Below are positions 12,321 through 22,323 of a DNA stretch of 64,000 nucleotides, in pieces. The stretch's first letter is position 1. Every line of letters starts with the position of its first letter. Where the stretch lies: contig PTFA01000011.1 in assembly GCA_003342895.1 (NCBI GenBank), forward strand, positions 9,276,778 through 9,340,777, in the 5' to 3' direction. The stretch comes from Casuarius casuarius (taxonomy: Eukaryota > Chordata > Aves > Casuariiformes > Casuariidae). The notes under the pieces were generated by a model that ran no database searches, was not told the origin of the DNA, and saw nothing but the letters and a program-made list of their open reading frames with translations. The position numbers were made by a program, and so were the translations under genes.

Positions 12321-12345
12321 GTACACTTACCTAAAAAACAGTACA
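12321..12345 (-). other. Recursive-splice-like motif (acceptor next to donor)
   Basis: On the transcript TACTGTTTTTTAG is followed directly by GTAAGTGT, a zero-length exon arrangement, in the CC0-CC1 intron. This could be chance. Confidence 0.35.
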
Positions 12346-12869
12346 GCATATTTAACCAGATATCTGTTGACATTTCTACATCTTTTGAATCTTATCACAC
12401 ACTGCAATTTATAACTTTAATCTCGTCAATTGGCATTCTCTCTCCTCACTAAACATGCTAGTGACATTTGCTGGTGGAATACTAGATTTAGAAGCTGAGA
12501 CTACTGAGGCGTGATGAATCTAATGATGACTGACACAATGTCCCAAGGACGACCACAGCTCTGTGGATAACCCTTCTCCTGGTCTCTCAGAGGTTAATAT
12601 TTCAAGTGCCGCTACTTTTACAACGTATTTAGGCTCTGAAAAGCTGAATTCATTCTGGAATCTGATTGTTAGAAAAGTGCATCGTTTATATGCCATTTGC
12701 TTTACATAGCATGACAGCAGACATAGACTCTAAGATCATAATTCAGATAATGATAATAATTCAAATAATTGTAATTCTGACGTGTAGTCAGAATGTCTAG
12801 ATCCCATCACAGACACTTTTACAGACCGCAGGATCCAAACAGAAAAGCTGATTTGTGCACTTAGGGAAG

Positions 12870-12955
12870 GACTTAGGCTCAGTTCCAGGCTGGGACATGG
12901 GTTCTGCGTGACCTCAAGGAATACTGTTGTTCTCTTCCTGTCTCAAGAATTTTCT
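12870..12955 (+). mobile_element. Possible MIR fragment
   Basis: TTCCAGGCTGGGACATGGGT, GCGTGACCTCAAGGAA and CTTCCTGTCTCAAG follow the order of the MIR core (TGTGACCTTGGGCAA then CTGTGCCTCAG). Weak and not conclusive. Confidence 0.3.
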
Positions 12956-15779
12956 GGCAGTGGGATACGGTACCATGGTCTTCTCCTATCGTTTTTGTTT
13001 TTCGGGTTGACCATTTAGGCTATGGGACTATTTGCATGCATCTGTCCAACAGTGAACATTTAAATATGGACCTTAATAACATTTGTAGTCTCAAGGCAGC
13101 AACATAATATTAACAATAATTATGGCAACAACAAAGGCTTGGTAAAGAGACTGCAGAAACAGAGATTAAATCTGGGTCTCTCAGTACCATCTATTTTTGC
13201 AGGCAACAACAACAGGGCTAAGACATCCAGGGAGATGGGAACAATCAAGTATTTAAAATGCCTCTATCTGCAGATAAATTTAAGTGCAACAAAAAGTTAC
13301 AATTAATGCAAACCACAGGTCATCTTTCAAAATCAGGTTATTACTACCTATCTGCACATATATAATGTGCTTTCCAGGGTCAGTACACAATTATAAAAGC
13401 ATTTATGTGCAAATGCAGCATGAGATGTGAGAGTCAAACGCAGTCATATCTTTCCTGAATTTCATCCACAATATAAGATTCTGCTTTTTCACATATGGTT
13501 TCATCAGAGCATAATGGATTGAAATTTAATAAATAAATTCTGTTGTCGATGTACAAAATAAAATAAATCCAGATCAATCTATGTGGGATCTGCAGACTGA
13601 CGGATGTAAAAATTACTAAAATATTCATCTCTCTAAAGTAATCAGACATACATCTATCCTTTAGAGTACATTTCAGTTAAGTGAAGAGGTGTCATCTCTA
13701 TACAGTCGTTTTTTAACAAAGGACTAGATATTTGCACACACTTGAAAGGAAAGTTGCATAGCTTCCCACCAGCCAAGAATTCTCAGTCCACCTTGCTAAT
13801 AAATTGAAATTCTCTAGACATATTGGGAATTTTCAACAGAATCATAGATTAGTTTTTTGACCTCAATGAGATGTATATACAAAGCATTCAAAGAGCTATT
13901 AAAGTGCCCTTTAACAAAGTGCCATAATCATCTAGTAAAAATCAAGTGTGATTTTCCCACCATAGAAAAAAAACGCTGTAAATTTTAGATCAAAGATGAA
14001 TACCCCTTTCCCGTTTCCCCAAAACCTCTCCAAAACCTAACTTGTTTTGTAGCTCTGGGGATAATTCAAATAGTTCTGAAGGGACTTCCTGAGGGACTCT
14101 TCCTTGCTGCCTGGAAGTCACAGTACTACTTTGTGGTGTTATATGATTGCAGACTTAACCTGTGATTCCCACCCACAGCCTTGCTCTCAAATGTCTATTT
14201 AGGACATAACGTGGAAATTGCTTTTGAAAGGCAGTGTGAAAATCGCCTTTCTCAGGTTCTGCTCCAGAGCGATTGTCACCTTACTGTTTCCAAAATTCTT
14301 ACAGACCTTTTACATCACTCTAGATCTTTTTACCAATAAGAGAGTCTCAAGTTCAACCTATACAGTTCATTCATATTACAGAGAGAGATAGCAGAAGTAT
14401 CCAAAACTCAACTGTTGAAATAGATGGTGATAAGTGGTCCCAAAACAGCCAGAATACAAATGTAAGTTTGACTGTAAAGATTATGGGTGAAATTTAGCTG
14501 CTGAAATTCCAAATATAGATGTTGCATCTCTTGGATGAATTTGGACCTACACCTCACCCACACAGAAGCCAAAAGCTTTAAAACATGTTTCCCATTCAAA
14601 CTGGAAGTCTTACATGGGAGTCTTATAGAGCCAAATGCTAAAAGAAAAAGTTAATTTTTCTGTATTATGTGAGCTCATGAAAAGATGGAAAAGTACTGAA
14701 GAGTTGTATTTTCAAGATATTTACAGTGAAGAAGCTGGCAGACATTCAACTGCCTTCTAAATATTATCAAAAGATTTGTTTACTTTATAATAACATTTTT
14801 GTAAGACAAGAACTTTAAAAGATTTTTATATGGAAAATAGATCTGAAGTGTTTTAATGCAATTCGAAGTCAGTAAAACCACAGGGAAAAAGTTTTGCATG
14901 GGAATGTATAACCAAAGAGGAGGATTTTGATACAGTTCAAAATTAAAATCTTTTTACATTTATTAGCTTGATGGTTTTACAGATTTTTTGCATTTTAATG
15001 TATTTTTGATATACAAAGTTGTCCTGATTTTTGTTTCCTTACTTACGTCTTAAACATATTTATATACTTATTTATGTTAAGAAGTCTTCCTCTGAAGAAC
15101 ACTCTGGGGAACTAGTTGTATTGTATCGTCACAGAAACCAAGAAAGTAACAGATAGGTCTGAATATTACTTTGACTTTTTAAAACTCCAATTATTCATTT
15201 TTAAACTCCCATTTGAGTAGAACATTTGAAAGAAAGTAACCTCTTTAAAGATTCATCACCATAGTTATAAATTATTATCTCCCCTCACTCAATTTAAATG
15301 TGAAAAAAACCCTAAAAAATCTAAATAGTTCCTTTTATCTGTTCTTTCCTCTAGGAAGAAGGAAAGATTATGAAGACCTCTGAGGCCTTCTTTATGCATT
15401 ATGGTTGAGACTGAGGCTGGTTTTTTAACAGGATGGGCCTGGGTAAGGTGAGAGCAACAATGTTCTTCTGCACAACTGCTGGAAGAACATCCCTCGGGCT
15501 CTGGCCCGTGCCTTACGAACGTCCTCCATCCCCGGCTACATTACTCCATAAAGCAGATTGTTCATCTCCACACTGAAAGGGAGGAATCTGAACAAAAAAT
15601 GCAGCAAAAGGGACATTTTAAAGTCAATTTTAAAGCAAATCTTGAGTCAAACTCAGTGTGTAGAAAGGACTGGGCTTTAAACTATAACAAAATAAAAATA
15701 TTATACAGTTTTTATCATAGATGCTAAGTAACAGAAGCCTATTGTACACAATATGGTGTCCTAATAAAATAAAACCCAC

Positions 15780-15907
15780 CTCCACGACCAAAATTTCCAA
15801 GGTCGTTGGGTCCACTAGTGCTGTTGTTTACTGGCAGACTTGTGGCAGGCCAAGAGTCTGCAAGCCAAGGATAACTGGGGTCACTTGCATTCAACAGACC
15901 TGGTCGA
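15780..15907 (-). CDS. ROBO2: ROBO2 exon: cytoplasmic CC0 region
   Basis: 128 nt, entry phase 2, exit phase 1. It completes a Ser codon, then reads RPGLLNASDPSYPWLADSWP, ATSLPVNNSTSGPND and LGNFGRG plus one base. The YPWLADSW core is the conserved membrane-proximal CC0 motif with a candidate phosphotyrosine. The acceptor is GCTTCAG and the donor GTGGGT, a weaker than usual 5' splice site. Changes from human (NAGD to NASD, NSNSGPNEIG to NSTSGPNDLG) are conservative. Confidence 0.96.
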
Positions 15908-15956
15908 CTGAAGCAGAATAAGAAAAAAAGATACACATACAAATATATACATGTAA

Positions 15957-15972
15957 ATATATATATATATAT
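15957..15972. repeat. (AT)n microsatellite
   Basis: Eight AT units in an AT-rich flank, about 50 bp upstream (transcript sense) of the CC0 exon acceptor. Confidence 0.85.
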
Positions 15973-16919
15973 TTATAAAAAAGTAAAATATCTTTGAGAC
16001 AATGTGGACACAACTGCGACTGAATAGGCCATATCACTTTTCTCCCACCACCATGTGTAACAAACAGTTTAGAAGACTTAAATTTATTTCAAATTAAAAT
16101 TGTGTAGGCTTTGATGATTTAAAGACCTTGAGCAGTTAATTAAGGATATATACAAATCATCTTTGTCAGCAGAACTGGGACTAGGCATCAGTTGTGATTC
16201 TGCCGGAATTCGAATGAACTCCGTTGTCTGTGTGAAACAGGGGGTAGGCAGTACCTTCGTGAGATCCTAAACCAGGGCTGAATGATAAATTGCAACCTCA
16301 AGGGAACAATCACTCAAACTGATTGCTCTGTATCAGCCATTTCCAGGACTTTGGGCTACTATTTCTTCCTTCCCTTGCATCCCAAATGCACTTCTGTCAT
16401 CCACAGGCTGCTAACTCTTCCTCTGAGCACTCCCATATGGTTTAGAGGCAAACAGGTTTGAGCAGAATTAATGGAAAGTCTAGGACTATCTTTATCTGCG
16501 ACTACCACATGCTTTCATATTCTTGTAATGTCAGGCTTTGAGAGCAGTATTAAACAGCAAGTATGCTGAGAGAGAAAGTAAACTTGGGCCATAAGGCATG
16601 GTATGTCTCTTACCCCAGGATAAACAGCCTGAAATTTAGCAAGGCATGTGGATTGTTTATATTTGTATTTAACAAGGGAAACAAATCATTTCATGTGAAA
16701 AAGAAAAAAAAAGAAAACCTCCAAAAAGGTCTACAGTGCTGAAGCTATTCTGGATTATTCATGCACTCACGAAGTTGGAGCAACATCTATAATCACTGTA
16801 CTTTACTTCCGATAGACCCCAGGCGGGCCTGATACAATGCCTAAGAGAAACATAGGTTTCTATGGAAACAGCAATAAGAAGATCCAGCAGCTTTCTTGCC
16901 ACATCCACTAACTCTCATT

Positions 16920-17265
16920 AGGCCTAATCTCTTTTTGCTAAAATATTGATTAAATGGGAGATTGGAAGTTATTACCAGAGCCTAATTACAATCTCCATAT
17001 TGGCAAAGGGAAAATAGATGAGGATATATGGGTCTGTTATCAGCTTTTATCAATTTCAATTGAGTAGCCAAAGTTGTGGAATCCAGTCCTATCAATTTCC
17101 AACCTATTCATCATCCATGAATCATTTATTTTGTGATCGATTATGTGTAATTGTTCACTCACAGCAATTTAGTGGGAGCCAATAAGGAGTCTTAAACAAC
17201 AGCAACTTCATTTGCTAATGTCTAATTAATGCAATAAACATCCTGGTAACAAATGAACACATTCC
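16920..17265. promoter_or_regulatory. Possible conserved non-coding element
   Basis: The segment is dense in TAATTA, ATTAAT, AATTGA and CAAT-type cores without simple repeats or mobile-element structure, 0.3-0.6 kb from the 43-nt exon. It looks like conserved developmental enhancers, but conservation cannot be tested from one sequence. Confidence 0.25.
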
Positions 17266-17506
17266 TTGTGATATTTACTACTAATTTCTTCTAGGGCATC
17301 TGGGAGATATGAAACATCTGGACTTGATTCCTCCAAAGTGCACAACAGATAGATCATTAAACCTTGTAGTAAGCTATTTAACTTCTAGAATTGTCAATCT
17401 TATAAATGATCATTTATTACCAAAGAGCATCACCTACAGAATTTTCCAGATTCCTCATTTTAGATATAAATACGGTGGAAACAGACCTTTTTACAATGAA
17501 ACATAC

Positions 17507-17549
17507 CTTCCATTGCTCATTAGTCCTCCATCTCCTCTTTGGAAAGTGA
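17507..17549 (-). CDS. ROBO2: ROBO2 43-nt microexon after the transmembrane exon
   Basis: 43 nt, entry phase 1, exit phase 2. It gives (V)TFQRGDGGLMSNG plus two bases of a Ser codon, exactly the ROBO2 sequence between LSNYA and SRPGLLN. The acceptor is CCAAAATACAG, with a T-rich stretch and a (TG)n tract upstream. The donor is GTATGT. Its length is not a multiple of three, so it is required for the frame of the normal cytoplasmic tail. It is too short to be seen as an open frame and was found by phase and homology. Confidence 0.95.
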
Positions 17550-17580
17550 CTGTATTTTGGTTGGAAAAACAAAACAAACG

Positions 17581-17611
17581 TACATACATACACACACACA
17601 CACACACACAA
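17581..17611 (-). repeat. (TG)n tract upstream of the 43-nt exon acceptor
   Basis: TACATACATA then about 10.5 CA units on the plus strand, which is (UG)n in the ROBO2 transcript. It ends 31 nt upstream of the 43-nt exon and is followed by a T-rich stretch (GTTTGTTTTGTTTTTCC). UG repeats beside acceptors bind TDP-43 and CELF proteins and can promote skipping, as in CFTR exon 9. Confidence 0.9.
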
Positions 17612-20600
17612 GACAGGGAAAAATCCATTAGTGATAATTATAAATAACAATTCAAATTGCTTCATGTCCAACATTGGAGGCCTCTTGGCATCATCACATA
17701 ATAAAGTACAGAAATAATCAGAAAAGGATCAAACTCATTTAGGATTACAATTTGTTTGGGATTTCACTGAACATTATTGATTAACATCAATTTGCTCTGT
17801 AGCTTGTAACTCAAACTGGCAGCATGGGTAAAAAGCCCTGCATTTACCACAGGCCCCTCCATACGACTTTGTGGCGCAAGACTGTGCCCTGTGATGAAAT
17901 TGTTTTCTTGGCATGCTTCTGCTTCAGTACATACTGACGTTGCTTCAGTGAGTTAACAACATCATGTCATAATGCAGTAGGATAATGTCACCCCACAAAT
18001 AGGAAGCCTCCCAGGATTAATACAAAGAGGTGGCAGCTCTATCGGAGCTCAAGGGTGAAAAAAAAGCATAAAGCTACACCATTTCCATTAAAGATCCAGT
18101 AGAAGAAAGAGCACGCACACATAAATACACGGATATCAGTGCCACAGAGAAGAAAGTGTTTTGTGTCTTGCCATGGGGGATGCCAAGGATATGTTCTGAG
18201 GCATACAAATCTTTTCATGGCTCCATTCATGAGTATTTGACAAAAAAGGATCTATCTCTTATCTATATTAACAGGATTACATTTCAGGGCGATATAGCTA
18301 AACCCATATTACTGGTGAAATGCTAATTGACAATATTTGATGCTCCCTTTTGAAACATCGGTAAATATTTTGTATCAAGGCCAAAAAGCTACTCTGGTTC
18401 TCAGTGGCAATATTCCATTTTTTATTGTCAGGCACAGATAAGGCAGAGCAGTAGATTATTTCAGTATCCTAGACACCTGCATCCTTAAAGATCTCTGACA
18501 AGATGTGGGTAAGAATTTCAGAGAGGAACAGAAGAGCCCGTGGTCAGCTTAATTTAAAACAGGCTCCAATTCGGGAATTCTGTTTACCTTTCCGAGACAG
18601 ATGGCCCCTTCATTAAACTACAGCTACCAGACTATTTGTAGGGTTTTCCAAATTTTAGTCCAAGGTACACTACATCAGGATCAGGCTTTGCATAATACAT
18701 GGTCATTCTAACCAGACAAAAGTACTACAACCAATGGAAATGCTGTGATCTTTAAAAAATTAGCAAGGACATAAACCCACCGGCAAAATACTTCTGATAC
18801 TTCATAGCGTATTTGTCACTTTATCAGTTTCTGGGGTAATTTCATAGTATACACATAAAAAATAGGGGATAAAACTGACCCCTTTGGAAGCCATGCTGGA
18901 AGAGTGTTTGGGTTGGTTGATCAATTACCCATCACAACAGAACAGGCTAGTGTCAATATCAGAAAATCACTGTAGTCATATTTCACATCAAAATGTTTAA
19001 AGCTGAATTTTGAAAAGATGTAGTCAAACCAATTAATGAAAAGAAAATCAAATGCAAGTATGGGAAGTATTAAATAAAAGTCTGCTTTTTTAACATGCAA
19101 GATGTTAAAAACATTGCAGTTAGAGCTGATATGACTTTTATTTATGTTGTTTTTAATAGGCTATCAAGCAACTGTATCACTCTTCGCTTAAAGATGAATA
19201 ATGTGAGGTGCTGTTGGTATTATGTGCCAATATGCGAAGAGGTGGGTACTGACTGGCTATGTTTCAAAATATGCTGGTCAGAAGTACAACAGCACTTAAA
19301 TATAGATGCTGTTTCCTTTCTTCTCCTCCCCTTGTAATTTTATACTCCATTTCTCCAACTTTCTGCATTTGTCAAAGCAACAGCTGATCCTTCTAGAAAT
19401 AAGTAAAACCAAAGCCAGATATGTATTCAGTATCAACCCTTATAAATAAAGTTTTACTATTTTAAGGGAATTCCTGTGCAATGTATTTTCTGAAAACTTC
19501 CTGAGATTAATGCTTTTGTTTAGACTACAGACTACCAGAAATATTTTTAAAGTAAAATTGTCAGCACTTGTATAGCATGTACAAGTGTGTGAGATTTTAA
19601 CTATGTGAAATGGAAAATAAAATCAATATTTATGGGCTCCAAAACTTTTATATCCCTCGTGTACCTTTATAAAGCAAAGCTAAAATGGGGGAGCTAGTGT
19701 GAGACTGCAGCAACAACAGTTGCCATATATTTTATTTTCTGTGCAGTGAGGTATGCAGAAAACTTCAGGACATGCTGTGGGAAACATATCAAGATGACAT
19801 GACTTCAAAACCTCTTCTACGGAGCCATAATTGCTGCAGATTGGCTGTGGCATATCAGCTTGTTGCGAAGAGAGGTATCACAGCATCTACTCTCTTTACT
19901 GCTATCTGTGCATACTGGTGGTGATAAACCATTTCCTGCTTCTTTCTATAAATAATCTTATGTTCTTCCAGTATAAACCCTGCTTTTTAGAAAAGAAGGT
20001 TCAGCTTAGCATTAAATTCAAAAAAGTCTATTGAAAAGAAACTAGCTTTGCTGTGACATTGTTTTCTCTGGGCAAGACTGTGCCTGGCTTATGTAGTAAG
20101 TATGGGATCAGGAAACAATACAAGTTCTTCCACTCTCCTCCATCCTGTATACCAACGCAAGGATGGTTATAACCTTCATAAGAAAAGAAACAATGAAATA
20201 TTGTAATTACTGTTCTTGTTGAAAAAGGCATATCAACTAAGCTAACCAAAATCCCTCTTGAAGCGTGAAGATGTCATTGGGACATCACAGAAAAAATATC
20301 ATATTCCTGATGCCTTCTATAAATGGGCTACCTGAGGGTGGGCTACCTTTCTTTTAGCATCAATATTGTGAAAAGGAAAGACAGTTAACGACAGAAGATA
20401 TGGTCAGGCTGCCAACATAAGCACTATGTTTATCATTCCTGCTGTACGTTTTGTCAGCATTTTTGCCTGCAGTTTGATTTCTGCAATTACAAAACAAGCT
20501 TAACAGCCTGAATAGGAGCACACATAATGCAATGCAGACTTGTAGATGTCACTGTAAAAATAAAACACACAGACAGCTGGCTTTATTCAGCCTGTCTCCA

Positions 20601-22239
20601 CTTCAGAAAGATGCAGAGCAATTTCAAGGGGCAATGTAAGAGGAAGAAGGAAAGGATGTCCCTATCCCTGACCCACCCATCTCCCTTGCTTTTTATCACT
20701 GAGGAAGCAAAAAAGCTCTTTCAGCATTCTTTGCATCTGATACATGTTCTTAGAAAGGCTGAAGACCAGCAGGGATGAGATTGGTTTTCAAAAGATGAAA
20801 AAAATAACCTCTGTATAGAGACATTTTGAAGGAATCCCCACCAGTATATACTTCAAGGACTGTAAAAATGCAGAATATACACCAAAGTGCATTTTAAATG
20901 CATAAATATTTAAGGAAATTATATTTTATATATTTCTATGAAAAACAGCACATGCTAAAGAGCTTTTTACATGCTTTTTAAAAAAATATATAAGGAGGTA
21001 CCCATACTATTTACTAATATTATCTGACAAGGTTAAACTTAATCTTCACGCCTGCTAGAACTGGAAAAATACAAATATATATAGTAAGTTGACATTCTGA
21101 GGCAAGAAAGCTTTAGAAAGCTTTCTGTATGCCTATCTCTAGTAGGCCACATTTTCCTACCACAAATGAAAACTTTAATGTTGCCAGCCAAGTCTCATTC
21201 CTTCTTCTGATAAGCCGTTGCTCAAATATGAATGTAGATTAATCCTCTTTTAATAAGCATTAACTCAGAACAGATAATCAGCGTATAAAAATTCCATCAA
21301 AACTTCTGTCTGCCTTTGGATTCTGTCAAATAATTTATCCTCATTTAACAGTTTTAGGAGTTGTGCATAAAATGTGTAGCATTCTATAATTCTTTCTCTA
21401 TCTATTTTAAATTTGTTTTTATTTACTCAGTTTCATGAAATCTTTAATCCCAAGAGCACGAGTCACTCAATAAGCTTACCTACTCACAAATGAAAATACG
21501 TATTTACTTTCCTTGGATGACTGATGGTCTAGACACTCTTGAAAACACCTGAATATTCAAGTGAGTAGTTACTGGCAGAACCATGAGCTTGAGGGCACAG
21601 CGAAGATAAGCAGATAAATGAAATTTTTCTTATTTCTACAAATGGATTCTGTGCATTTGTTATAGAGGTTCTCATACTGAAACGTGAAAAGAGAATTGCA
21701 GCTTCCAGTACTAAATAAACAAATTCTGTTCTGTCATTGTAATGGATGTGAATGAAACAATTCCTATGTTATACTACAAGTCGTCAGGTATCTGTGTCGC
21801 GCCAGCTCCCTTTTTTTGTTTCACGTGGAAACCCATAAAGCATACTTGTACCTGAGCAATCTGAGTAAAGGCTAACCGTTGTAGTGATCCTAGCCAGAAG
21901 ACCATTGTAGACAGAGGAGTAAGGGATACACAGAACAGTTAAGCTGAGCAGATGCAGGCCCGTGCTGTGCTGTGCTACGCTGCATGTTAGTTTGGCCTTC
22001 GAGCCTATGCTGTGCTGCACCTTTCCCTTGGCCACAGGATAAACTTAGCAGCTAATTGCAACGAAGGAGCCTGTAGGCAGCTTCCACTTGGCATTACACC
22101 ACCTGTGGGTCCTTGTCTTTATCTGAAAGTGCAGCAGCAACTTCTCTTCAAAATATCCTTCTCATTTGACAGTAGAAATGATGAATAGTTTTCTATTAAG
22201 AAAATTGTGTAAGAACTCAAAAGACAAAAATGGAGTAAC

Positions 22240-22323
22240 CGTTTTCAGGGACAGGATCCGCCGGGCAGGCTGCACCCTGATTGGACACCTGATCAATGCT
22301 GTAGATTTTGAGGTTCCCAGCAT
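22240..22323 (-). CDS. ROBO2: Speculative 84-nt cassette exon between the TM exon and the 43-nt exon
   Basis: Inside the 10-kb intron, the minus strand shows an acceptor (CTTACATCCTTTCAG), then 84 nt open in the phase-1 frame, then GTTACT as donor. With the G from the previous exon it reads DAGNLKIYSIDQVSNQ, GAACPADP, VPEN and leaves phase 1, so it would insert 28 residues before VTFQRGD. Sixteen of 28 codons end in G or C, against an AT-rich intron. Against it: the donor lacks G at +5, and I do not recognise the peptide in known ROBO proteins. It could instead be a pseudogene fragment, since a nearby upstream frame (22400-22510) also looks weakly protein-like. Confidence 0.35.

Larger units (their letters stand above)
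11663..15779 (-). other. ROBO2: ROBO2 intron between CC0 and CC1 exons
   Basis: About 4.1 kb. It contains a juxtaposed acceptor/donor motif at 12321-12345 and a possible, weak MIR-like patch at about 12870-12955. I see nothing else with support. Confidence 0.8.
15908..17506 (-). other. ROBO2: ROBO2 intron between the 43-nt exon and CC0 exon
   Basis: About 1.6 kb. It holds an (AT)n run (15957-15972) and a stretch at about 16920-17265 rich in homeodomain-type TAATTA/ATTAAT cores, a possible conserved element lying just 3' of the 43-nt exon. Confidence 0.8.
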
